Assembly: GCA_964460345.1 (NCBI GenBank)
Contig: CAYWRO010000020.1
Span: 1-54,589 of the forward strand
Direction of reading: 5' to 3'
Source: CAYWRO01 sp964460345
GTDB taxonomy: Bacteria > Planctomycetota > Phycisphaerae > Phycisphaerales > UBA1924
DNA length: 54,589 nt
Shown here: positions 41,177 to 48,042 of the stretch, one piece after another
Position numbering within the stretch: position 1 is the stretch's first letter
How the letters are laid out: each line of letters starts with the position of its first letter
Translations under genes and position numbers: made by a program
Notes under the pieces: model-generated
The model's database searches: none
What the model was told of the DNA's origin: nothing
The model's input: the letters and a program-made list of their open reading frames with translations, nothing else

Positions 41177-42580
41177 ATGTTTCAGGCCCTCATCAACGTC
41201 TTCAAGATCGCCGAACTGAGGACCAAGATCCTCTTCACGTTCGCGATGCTGGCCGTTTACCGCATCGGCTTCGCGATCCCTCTGCCCGGGGTGAACCAGC
41301 AGCAACTGGCCGACTACTTCAAGACGATGGACCAGGAGGGGGACGTCATCGCCGGCATCGCCGCGCAGGTCTCCGTCTTCACCGGCGGCACCTTCTCCCA
41401 GTCGACGATCTTCGGCCTCGGCATCATGCCCTACATCTCCGCGGCCATCATCTTCCAGCTCCTTGCCTCCGTCTCGCCCAAGCTCAAGGCTCTTCAGAAC
41501 GAGGGCCCCACGGGCCGTCAGAAGATCCAGGAATGGACGCGCCTGACCACGGTCGGGCTCTGCATCGTTCAGGCCATCGGCTGGCTGAAGTACCTCACCA
41601 GCGTCGAGGGCGGCCAGATGGTCTTCGCCGGGTACGCCTCCAACCCCGTCTGGTGGGTTATGGCCGTCACCGCGATGACCGCGGGCACGGTCTTCCTGAT
41701 GTGGCTGGGCGAGCAGATCGACAAGTACGGCATCGGCAACGGCGTCTCCCTCATCATCATGGCAGGCATCCTCGCCGCCATGCCGCAAGCCTTCCTCTGG
41801 CTGTACAGCAACTTCGAGCCGGGCGACCCCAACAAGCTCGGCTTCATGGGCCTGTTCTTCCTGCTCGGCGGCTTCGTGCTGGTCGTGGGGGGCTCGGTGG
41901 TTATGACCGTCGCCCAGCGGCGGATTCCCATCCAGCAGGCCAAGCACACCCGCGGCCGGCGCGTCTACGGCGGCCAGCGCTCCTACCTGCCCCTCCGCGT
42001 CAACCACGGCGGCGTCATGCCGATCATCTTCGCCTCGTCGCTGATGATCTTCCCCTCCATGATTTTCAACCTGCTCCAGCAGCAGGCCCAGGCGGGCGGC
42101 GCCGGCGGCTGGTGGTTCTCAACGGTCTCCTGGCTGAATGAGAACCTCCAGATGGGCGAGTTCCTCTATGTGCTCATCTACATCGCCATGGTCTTCTTCT
42201 TCTCCTACTTCTGGATCACCGTCCAGTTCAACCCCGAGGAGATGGCCAAGCAGCTCCGCGACCACGGTTCGTTCATCCCCGGCCTGCGCCCCGGACCGCG
42301 CACGGCCGAATACCTCGAGACCGTCATGGAGCGGATCACGTACGTTGGGGCGACCTTCCTGGCCGTCATCGCCGTGGTCCCGATGGTCGTCAATCGCTCC
42401 CTGAACATCGACTACTCCGTCACCCAGTTCCTCGGCGGCACCGGCCTGCTGATCGTGGTCTCCGTCGGGCTGGACTTCATCCAGCGGGTCGAAGCCAACC
42501 TGCTCATGCGCAACTACGCCGGCTTCCTCAGCGGAGGCGACGGCGGCTCCGGCCGCCGGATGAGGGGCCCCGGGGCCTGA
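41177..42580 (+). CDS. secY: Protein translocase subunit SecY
   Basis: Forms the channel for export and membrane insertion of proteins with SecE and SecG. The 467-residue protein has ten membrane segments, RIGFAIPLPGVNQQQL near the N-terminus, FSQSTIFGLGIMPYISAAII in the plug-adjacent helix, and the loop VQFNPEEMAKQLRDHGSFIPG with RPGPRTAEYLE. The C-terminus is Gly/Arg-rich. adk, map and infA, which often follow secY, are missing here. Confidence 0.98.
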   Translation: MFQALINVFKIAELRTKILFTFAMLAVYRIGFAIPLPGVNQQQLADYFKTMDQEGDVIAGIAAQVSVFTGGTFSQSTIFGLGIMPYISAAIIFQLLASVSPKLKALQNEGPTGRQKIQEWTRLTTVGLCIVQAIGWLKYLTSVEGGQMVFAGYASNPVWWVMAVTAMTAGTVFLMWLGEQIDKYGIGNGVSLIIMAGILAAMPQAFLWLYSNFEPGDPNKLGFMGLFFLLGGFVLVVGGSVVMTVAQRRIPIQQAKHTRGRRVYGGQRSYLPLRVNHGGVMPIIFASSLMIFPSMIFNLLQQQAQAGGAGGWWFSTVSWLNENLQMGEFLYVLIYIAMVFFFSYFWITVQFNPEEMAKQLRDHGSFIPGLRPGPRTAEYLETVMERITYVGATFLAVIAVVPMVVNRSLNIDYSVTQFLGGTGLLIVVSVGLDFIQRVEANLLMRNYAGFLSGGDGGSGRRMRGPGA

Positions 42581-42731
42581 GCCCGCGGGGCAGTGGGGGG
42601 ATCAGGCGGAGGAGGGGGCGGAAAAATTGGGGAAGGGGGGCCGGACGGCTGGGCAAAATGGCTCCACAGCCGGCCGGTGCACGCCTACGATTACTTTCGC
42701 CCGCTTTTAAGGGCGGGAAGGACGAGACGCA
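42581..42731 (+). other. G-rich interval between secY and rpmJ
   Basis: The sense strand holds closely spaced G runs between 42595 and 42640: six, then GGAGGAGGGGG, four and six G. This could form a G-quadruplex in RNA or DNA. A TACGAT hexamer near 42687 is -10-like but lacks a convincing -35. No gene is seen. Confidence 0.4.
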
Positions 42732-42848
42732 ATGAAGGTAAGATCAAGCGTCAAGAGGATTTGCAGCAAGTGCCAGATCATCCGGCGCAAGGGGAAGGTG
42801 CGCGTGATCTGCAAGGCGGACCCCAAGCACAAGCAGGTGCAGGGCTGA
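42732..42848 (+). CDS. rpmJ: 50S ribosomal protein L36 (zinc-binding form)
   Basis: The smallest ribosomal protein, 38 residues, beginning MKVRSSVKRICSKCQIIRRK and ending HKQVQG. The zinc ligands are all present: C11, C14, C27 and H33. It is too short for most gene-length cut-offs but is clearly translated from the ATG at 42732. It stands immediately before rpsM as in most bacteria. Confidence 0.95.
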   Translation: MKVRSSVKRICSKCQIIRRKGKVRVICKADPKHKQVQG

Positions 42849-42901
42849 TCCGCAATCGCTGACAAAGGCATCGATTTACACCGACCGGCAGGAGTTCGCA
42901 C

Positions 42902-43282
42902 GTGCCCCGTATTGCAGGCGTTGACATTCCGGACAACAAGAAGGCGCTCTACTCCCTGCAGTACGTGCACGGGATCGGGCCGAAGTTCGCCAGGGAGATT
43001 CTCGCCGAGGCCGGTGTCGATCCCGACATCCGTGCCCGTGAGATCACCGAGCAGCAGATCGCCGCGATCAACGCGATCCTCGACTCCAGCTACATCGTCG
43101 AGGGCGCTCTCCGTCGCCAGGTCTCGCAGAACATCCAGCGCCTCCGCGACATCCGCTCATATCGCGGCGACCGCCACCGTCGCGGCCTGCCCGTCCGCGG
43201 CCAGCGCACGCGCTGCAACGCCCGCACCCGCAAGGGCCGCAAGAAGACCGTGGCCGGCAAGAAGGGCGTGAAGGCCAAGTAA
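42902..43282 (+). CDS. rpsM: 30S ribosomal protein S13
   Basis: Small-subunit head protein contacting the P-site tRNA and the large subunit. The 126-residue protein has MPRIAGVDIPDNKKALYSLQ, the YVHGIGPKFAREI helix-hairpin-helix, and the C-terminal RGQRTRCNARTRKG. The start is a GTG at 42902 after CAGGAG. Typical length. Confidence 0.97.
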   Translation: MPRIAGVDIPDNKKALYSLQYVHGIGPKFAREILAEAGVDPDIRAREITEQQIAAINAILDSSYIVEGALRRQVSQNIQRLRDIRSYRGDRHRRGLPVRGQRTRCNARTRKGRKKTVAGKKGVKAK

Positions 43283-43290
43283 TGATCTTG

Positions 43291-43347
43291 CCCGGCCCAC
43301 TGGGTCGGGATGAATGAAACACGTTCGGGTACGACCCCCTGGGGTCG
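43291..43347 (+). other. Two hairpins between rpsM and rpsK
   Basis: CCCGGCCC/GGGTCGGG (43291-43298 with 43302-43309, one G-U pair, loop ACT) and CGACCCC/GGGGTCG (43332-43338 with 43341-43347). No T tract follows either; rpsK starts 20 bases later. Confidence 0.5.
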
Positions 43348-43366
43348 GACGATCCGAGGAGAACCA

Positions 43367-43744
43367 ATGGCGAAGAAGGCCAAGAAGATCCGCAAGAACG
43401 TTGTCCGTGGCATCGCCCACATCAAGGCGACCCACAACAACACCATCGTCACCGTCACCGACACCAACGGTGAGACCCTCTGCTGGGATTCGGCCGGGAC
43501 GATCGGCTTCAAGGGCGCCCGCAAGGCGACGCCCTTCGCCGCGACGCGTGCGGGCGAGTCCGCCGGCGAGAAGGCCCGCAAGATGGGCGTGACCGAGGTG
43601 GAGATCCGCATCAAGGGCCTCGGCGCAGGCCGCGAGTCGGCCGTCAACGGCCTGACCTCCACCGGCATCCGCGTGACCGCGGTCGAGGATCACACCCCGA
43701 TTCCGCACAACGGCTGCCGCCCCCGCAAGAAGCGGCGCGTCTGA
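43367..43744 (+). CDS. rpsK: 30S ribosomal protein S11
   Basis: Platform protein of the small subunit. The 125-residue protein has GIAHIKATHNNTIVTVTDTN, AGTIGFKGARKATPFAAT and the C-terminal VEDHTPIPHNGCRPRKKRRV. The ATG at 43367 follows GAGGAG. rpsD (S4), commonly next, is absent; rpoA follows after 171 bases. Confidence 0.97.
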   Translation: MAKKAKKIRKNVVRGIAHIKATHNNTIVTVTDTNGETLCWDSAGTIGFKGARKATPFAATRAGESAGEKARKMGVTEVEIRIKGLGAGRESAVNGLTSTGIRVTAVEDHTPIPHNGCRPRKKRRV

Positions 43745-43756
43745 CCTCCCGTGCTG

Positions 43757-43783
43757 GCATGCTCAGGCTTATCTTGAGCATGC
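43757..43783 (+). other. Hairpin between rpsK and rpoA
   Basis: GCATGCTCA (43757-43765) pairs perfectly with TGAGCATGC (43775-43783) around a nine-base loop GGCTTATCT. No T tract. It lies about 130 bases before rpoA. In Escherichia coli the alpha operon is controlled by S4 at a leader structure; no link can be shown here because rpsD is not adjacent. Confidence 0.55.
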
Positions 43784-43915
43784 TCCGGGCTTGAACAACT
43801 GAATGGTCGCTCGCGCGACAGAAGGGGAGCCAGGCCGACACCGGCAGGCCCGGGTCACCCGTTACGATGCGAGCGCTGGCCGTGAAATGGCTTGCCGGTA
43901 ACGGACGGTGTTATC

Positions 43916-44926
43916 ATGAGAATTCGCTGGCGCGGGCTCGAACTGCCCACCAAGGTCGCTTCCGATCCGAAGTTTCGCTCCAACACCTTTGGGCGCTTCG
44001 CTGTCGAACCGTTTGAACACGGCTTCGGCACCACCATCGGCAACTCCCTCCGTCGCATCCTGCTCTCCTCCCTTGAAGGCGCGGCCGTGACGGCCGTGAA
44101 GATCAAGGGCGCTGAGCACGAGTTCACCTCGCTCCCCGGCGTGATGGAGGATGTCACCGACATCGTCCTCAACGTCAAGGGCCTGATCGTCAAGATGGAT
44201 TCCGATGAGCCCAAGACGATCCGCCTGGCCGCCACCGGTCCCGGCGACGTCACCGCCGAGCTCATCGAGGCCGATCCTTCCATCACCGTCCTCAACCGCG
44301 ATCACGTCGTCGCCACGCTCACCGAGCCGGTCGACTTCGAGATGGAGCTCCGCGTCGGCAAGGGCCGCGGCTACGTCCCGGCCAGCGAGCAGTACAACGA
44401 CGCTGACGAGCAGGAGATCGGCGTCATTCCCGTCGATGCGATCTACTCCCCCGTTCAGCGAGTCCGCTACAACGTCGAGGAGACCCGCGTCGGTCAGCGC
44501 ACCAACTACGACAAGCTCGTCATGGACATCTGGACCAACGGCACCGTGACGCCGGAGATGGCCCTTGTCGAGGCTGCCAAGATTCTCCGCAAGCACCTCA
44601 ACCCCTTCGTCCAGTACTTCGACGTCGGCGAGGAGCGCGTGAGCGATGAGGCCGCCGCCGCCGCCAGCGTCGATGAGGAACTGATCCGCAAGCTCAACAT
44701 GCCGATCGGCGAACTCGACCTGTCCGTCCGCGCCGCCAACTGCCTCGAGTCGGCCCGCATTCAGACGGTCGCGGACCTGGTCTCCAAGAGCGAAGCCGAG
44801 CTGCTCAAGGTTCGCTCCTTCGGCCGCACGTCGCTTCGCGAGGTCAAGCGCAAGCTTCAGGAGGTGGGGATGGACCTGGGCATGGAGCTGCCCGAGGGTG
44901 TGTCCCTTAGCTCCGGTTCAGACTGA
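43916..44926 (+). CDS. rpoA: DNA-directed RNA polymerase subunit alpha
   Basis: Assembles core RNA polymerase and contacts activators and UP elements. The 336-residue protein has the N-terminal dimerisation domain (about 1-235, with FGTTIGNSLRRILLSSL) and a C-terminal domain (about 250-325) with DLSVRAANCLESARI and RSFGRTSLREVKRKL. The Arg and Asn of RAANC correspond to the DNA-binding residues of the family. I chose the ATG at 43916, which gives MRIRWRGLELP; a start at 43892 is in the same frame but weaker. Confidence 0.98.
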   Translation: MRIRWRGLELPTKVASDPKFRSNTFGRFAVEPFEHGFGTTIGNSLRRILLSSLEGAAVTAVKIKGAEHEFTSLPGVMEDVTDIVLNVKGLIVKMDSDEPKTIRLAATGPGDVTAELIEADPSITVLNRDHVVATLTEPVDFEMELRVGKGRGYVPASEQYNDADEQEIGVIPVDAIYSPVQRVRYNVEETRVGQRTNYDKLVMDIWTNGTVTPEMALVEAAKILRKHLNPFVQYFDVGEERVSDEAAAAASVDEELIRKLNMPIGELDLSVRAANCLESARIQTVADLVSKSEAELLKVRSFGRTSLREVKRKLQEVGMDLGMELPEGVSLSSGSD

Positions 44927-44938
44927 TGAATACAGTTT

Positions 44939-44966
44939 CCGCCGCGCCCCTGACCGGGCGCGGCGG
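44939..44966 (+). other. Strong hairpin between rpoA and rplQ
   Basis: CCGCCGCGCCC (44939-44949) pairs perfectly with GGGCGCGGCGG (44956-44966) around a CTGACC loop, 11 base pairs of pure G-C. Only CTTTCG follows, so termination would be partial at best. It begins 13 bases after the rpoA stop and ends 26 bases before the rplQ start. Confidence 0.6.
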
Positions 44967-44992
44967 CTTTCGAAGGAAAGCAGGAGTTCACC

Positions 44993-45670
44993 ATGCGTCA
45001 CCGTAAAGCCGGTTACCACCTCAATCGGACCCCCGCCCATCGGACGGCGATGCTCCGTAACCTGGCTGCCGGCCTCTTTGAGCACGGCCAGATCACGACC
45101 ACCGTCCCGAAGGCCAAGGCCCTACAGCCCTTCGTCGAGAAGATCGTCACCGCCGCGCGGCAGGACACGCTGGCCAATCGCCGCCGCGTCATCGCCAAGC
45201 TCGGTGGTGATCGCTGGGGCTTCGACTGGCTCTACGTAGACAAGCACGCCGACGACGGCGAGCGTCAGCGCGTCGAGCGCAAGCGCGAGCACGCCGAGCA
45301 GTTCTTCAAGCTGCCCGAGTCCGAGCAGGTCGAGCGGAACCGCTACGGCGAACTCCGCAAGGCCCCCAAGCTCGTCCGCCACATCTTCGAGAACGTCGCT
45401 CCGCGCTTCAAGGACCGGCCGGGCGGGTACACCCGCATTGTCCGCCTCGGCCAGCACCGGATCGGCGACGGCACGGAGCTCTGCGTGATCCAGTTCGTCG
45501 GCGCGGAAGAGGGCCCGGAAGTGGGGGGCCGCCCCAGCCGCCGCCGCCGGATCGCCGATAAGCGGACCGCCTACGCGGCCAGCCTCCGCAAGTCCGCGAA
45601 GGCCGCGGAGCCCGCCGCCGCGGCTGCCGAGCCCGCACCCGAAACCACCGGCGAGGCCGCCGAGGGTTGA
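44993..45670 (+). CDS. rplQ: 50S ribosomal protein L17 with an internal insertion and long tail
   Basis: Large-subunit protein near the tunnel exit. The 225-residue protein is almost twice the usual 120-130. Residues 1-70 (MRHRKAGYHLNRTPAHR, then ANRRRVIAKL) and 124-170 (NVAPRFKDRPGGYTRIVRLG) are the L17 core. A charged stretch of about 50 residues (71-123, rich in Glu, Arg and Lys) is inserted between them, and an Ala/Pro/Glu-rich tail of about 50 residues follows. The ATG at 44993 follows CAGGAG. Last ribosomal gene of the cluster. Confidence 0.95.
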   Translation: MRHRKAGYHLNRTPAHRTAMLRNLAAGLFEHGQITTTVPKAKALQPFVEKIVTAARQDTLANRRRVIAKLGGDRWGFDWLYVDKHADDGERQRVERKREHAEQFFKLPESEQVERNRYGELRKAPKLVRHIFENVAPRFKDRPGGYTRIVRLGQHRIGDGTELCVIQFVGAEEGPEVGGRPSRRRRIADKRTAYAASLRKSAKAAEPAAAAAEPAPETTGEAAEG

Positions 45671-45706
45671 ACAGGACAGCCGCATCCTTTTTCGGAATTT
45701 TCCAGG

Positions 45707-45733
45707 CGCCCCGTCAGCAGACGGGGCGTTTGT
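45707..45733 (+). terminator. Probable terminator after rplQ
   Basis: CGCCCCGTC (45707-45715) pairs perfectly with GACGGGGCG (45720-45728) around AGCA and is followed by TTTGT. The T tract is short but the location after the last ribosomal gene fits. Confidence 0.7.
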
Positions 45734-45737
45734 ACGT

Positions 45738-45743
45738 TATACT
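45738..45743 (+). promoter_or_regulatory. Possible -10 box for the lipoprotein gene
   Basis: TATACT matches TATAAT in five of six positions and lies about 73 bases before the lipoprotein start, just after the rplQ terminator. No -35 box is evident. Confidence 0.3.
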
Positions 45744-45815
45744 GGGTATCTGATTCCTCACGCGCCCCGCTCGGGGGCTGGTTTGCCACGAACAACCGTT
45801 TCAAGGAGCAAGAAG

Positions 45816-46181
45816 ATGAACTGCAAACTCGTTCTCGCCGCCCTCGTCGCAGGTGCCTGTTTCTTCGTCGCCGGCTGTGCGGATGATGATGCCGCCGCCA
45901 TGAAGACCCAGGATGCCCCGATCACGGCTGCTGACACCAAGGCCGATTGCGCGGCCACCTGCGCCGACAAGGCCGCCTGCGCCGCCACCTGCGAGAAGGG
46001 CGAGGTGAACGCCGCCGAGACCAAGTCCGGCTGCTGCACCAAGAAGTCCGATTGCTCCAGCAAGGATGAGGTCAACGCCGCGGAGACCAAGGCGAAGACT
46101 GGTTGCTGCTCCAGCAAGGGCGAGGTCGCCGCTGCGGAGACCAAGGCCAAGACTGGCTGCTGCTCCAAGAAGGCTGAGTAA
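45816..46181 (+). CDS. Cysteine-repeat lipoprotein of unknown function
   Basis: A 121-residue lipoprotein. The signal peptide MNCKLVLAALVAGACFFVAGC ends in a VAGC lipobox, making the Cys at about residue 21 the lipidated residue. The mature part is Ala/Lys/Asp-rich. It first has CAATC-type pairs, then three imperfect repeats of about 20 residues with the pattern EVNAAETK...GCC(T/S)KK. The repeated CC pairs suggest metal or redox chemistry, but no known family fits. The ATG at 45816 has AAGGAG eight bases upstream. It has its own terminator and a possible promoter, so it is probably monocistronic between rplQ and pheS. Confidence 0.85.
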   Translation: MNCKLVLAALVAGACFFVAGCADDDAAAMKTQDAPITAADTKADCAATCADKAACAATCEKGEVNAAETKSGCCTKKSDCSSKDEVNAAETKAKTGCCSSKGEVAAAETKAKTGCCSKKAE

Positions 46182-46212
46182 GCCTCATCCCCAGACAGTA
46201 CCGAATGGACTC

Positions 46213-46246
46213 GCCCGCTCCGGTGCGCCGGAGCGGGCTTGTTTTT
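46213..46246 (+). terminator. Intrinsic terminator after the lipoprotein gene
   Basis: An 11-base-pair perfect stem (46213-46223 with 46228-46238) closes a TGCG loop and is followed by TTGTTTTT. One of the strongest terminators in the window. Confidence 0.92.
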
Positions 46247-46299
46247 GCGCCGCCTTCTCACGCGGGTTAGGGCCGTTCCTCGCCTACACTGCCCGCCCG

Positions 46300-47328
46300 A
46301 TGTCCGAGACCCTCGAAAAGCTGGAACAGGCCGGCCTCGCTGAACTCGCCGCGGCGGCCGACGCCGCCGCGCTTGAGCAGTGGCGGATCGCCTACCTCGG
46401 CGCGAAGGGGCGCCTCAAGGCCGCGCTCGCCGCCGTGAAGGAAGTCCCGCAGGACCAGCGTCGTGAATACGGCCAGCGCGTCAACGCGCTCAAGGCAGCC
46501 TTCGAGCAGGCCTTCTCCGATCGTCAGTCGGCGCTCGGCGCCGCCTCAGCCGGCGGCGGGCAGGCCGCCGGCCCGCGCCTGGACGTCACCGAGCCCGGTC
46601 TGCTCGCGGCACAGGAACTTGGACGTCGCCACATCATCACGCGCGTCCGCGATGAACTCGTTGAGGTCTTCGCCCGCATGGGCTTCCAGGTCGCCGAGGG
46701 CCCCGAGCTTGAGGACGACGAGCACAATTTCGTGAAGCTCAACATTCCTCTCGAGCACCCCGCCCGCGACCCCGTCGACAACTTTTACATCGATGACCCC
46801 GCCTCCAGCGACCGGCCGCGGATGCTCCGCAGCCAGACCTCGACGGTGCAGATCCGCGTCATGGAGACGCAGAAGCCGCCAATCAGGGTCGTCTCGCCCG
46901 GTCGCGTCTACCGCCCTGACACCGTTGACGCCACCCACTCGTTCATGTTCCACCAGATCGAGGGTCTGGCGATCGACCGCGGCGTGAGCATGGCGGACCT
47001 GAAATCCTGCCTGCTCCACTTCGCCCGCGCCTACTTCGGTCCCGGTGCCGAGGTGCGTCTGCGTCCCAGCTACTTCCCCTTCACCGAGCCTTCGGCCGAG
47101 TTCGACATGAAGATCGCCCTCAAGCCGGGCGAGCCGGCCCGCTGGATCGAGCTTGGCGGCTGCGGCATGGTCGACCCGGCCGTGCTCGAGGCCTGCGGCA
47201 TCGATCCGGAAGAGTGGACCGGCTTCGCGTTCGGCTTCGGCATTGAGCGACTGGCCATGGGCAAGTACGGCATTCCGGACATCCGGATGCTCTTCGAGAA
47301 CGACTTGCGCTTCTTGCGACAGATCTGA
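46300..47328 (+). CDS. pheS: Phenylalanyl-tRNA synthetase alpha subunit
   Basis: Catalytic subunit of the tetrameric enzyme charging tRNA-Phe. The 342-residue protein has an N-terminal coiled coil (1-85). The class II core follows, with RMLRSQTSTVQIRVM, motif 2 GRVYRPDTVDATHSFMFHQ and motif 3 GFAFGFGIERLAMGKYGIPD. The ATG at 46300 gives the canonical N-terminus. pheT, the beta subunit, usually follows but is not present; the next gene is convergent. Confidence 0.98.
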   Translation: MSETLEKLEQAGLAELAAAADAAALEQWRIAYLGAKGRLKAALAAVKEVPQDQRREYGQRVNALKAAFEQAFSDRQSALGAASAGGGQAAGPRLDVTEPGLLAAQELGRRHIITRVRDELVEVFARMGFQVAEGPELEDDEHNFVKLNIPLEHPARDPVDNFYIDDPASSDRPRMLRSQTSTVQIRVMETQKPPIRVVSPGRVYRPDTVDATHSFMFHQIEGLAIDRGVSMADLKSCLLHFARAYFGPGAEVRLRPSYFPFTEPSAEFDMKIALKPGEPARWIELGGCGMVDPAVLEACGIDPEEWTGFAFGFGIERLAMGKYGIPDIRMLFENDLRFLRQI

Positions 47329-47406
47329 CCGGGACGCACTGCAGAGAGTCGTCAACGCGCATTGCTGCGCATTGCACAAGTCTCGGCCTGGCCGTCCCTG
47401 ATCTGA

Positions 47407-48042
47407 CTACTCCGCGTCGATCTGGAGCTGCCGCGGCTCCGCCGAGGCGATCAGGCGGATCACCGGCGTATCCGGCCCCACGGCGACCTCCAGGTCATCA
47501 AAGTCGTTCGGGACGATGGTCAGGTCGATCGTCGCGCGCACCAGCCGCGGCCCCGGCTCATACTCCATGACAAACCGGGCGTACGCGAGATCCCGCAGCA
47601 GGGGGTACTCCTCGACGACCTCGGCCGGCGCGACGTTGTTGTTCAGCCGCACGTACCAGAGCTCCATGTCCCCATCGTCCCCGCGTGCCTCGATGCGCGT
47701 GATGTGATTGAGCGCCGCCAATTGCGGCTCGCGAAACTCGATGAAGTTCGGCACTTCCGGATGCGACGAGTCCATCGGGTTGAACTCCGGATCGAAGAAG
47801 TCGGCCGGATACGGCCCGAACTCCGTCCCCGTCCGGATCATCGCCAGCAGCCGGTGCATGACGATGCGCGAGACCACGTGGGTCGAAGCGGACTCCGTCG
47901 TGTGCTGATAGCTCCGCCACGAAGCGTCAAAGGCGCTCAGCGTGGCGGCCAGCAGCGTCGCGCTGATCGTCAGCGCCACCAGCATTTCCACGATGCTGAA
48001 GCCGCGGCGAACCTGCGCCCGATTGGTGTGCATCGTCTGCAT
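47407..48042 (-). CDS. Pseudopilin, GspJ/PulJ-like
   Basis: Minor pseudopilin of a type II secretion or type IV pilus-like system. The 211-residue protein has a prepilin site RGFSIVEMLVALTISATLL, with Glu at +5 of the mature protein, followed by a J-like globular part (SWRSYQHTTESASTHVVSR). The start overlaps the stop of the PilX-like gene as TGATG. A second ATG three codons on is possible. Closest by layout to GspJ, but the assignment to J rather than another class is by eye. Confidence 0.8.
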   Translation of the reverse strand: MQTMHTNRAQVRRGFSIVEMLVALTISATLLAATLSAFDASWRSYQHTTESASTHVVSRIVMHRLLAMIRTGTEFGPYPADFFDPEFNPMDSSHPEVPNFIEFREPQLAALNHITRIEARGDDGDMELWYVRLNNNVAPAEVVEEYPLLRDLAYARFVMEYEPGPRLVRATIDLTIVPNDFDDLEVAVGPDTPVIRLIASAEPRQLQIDAE

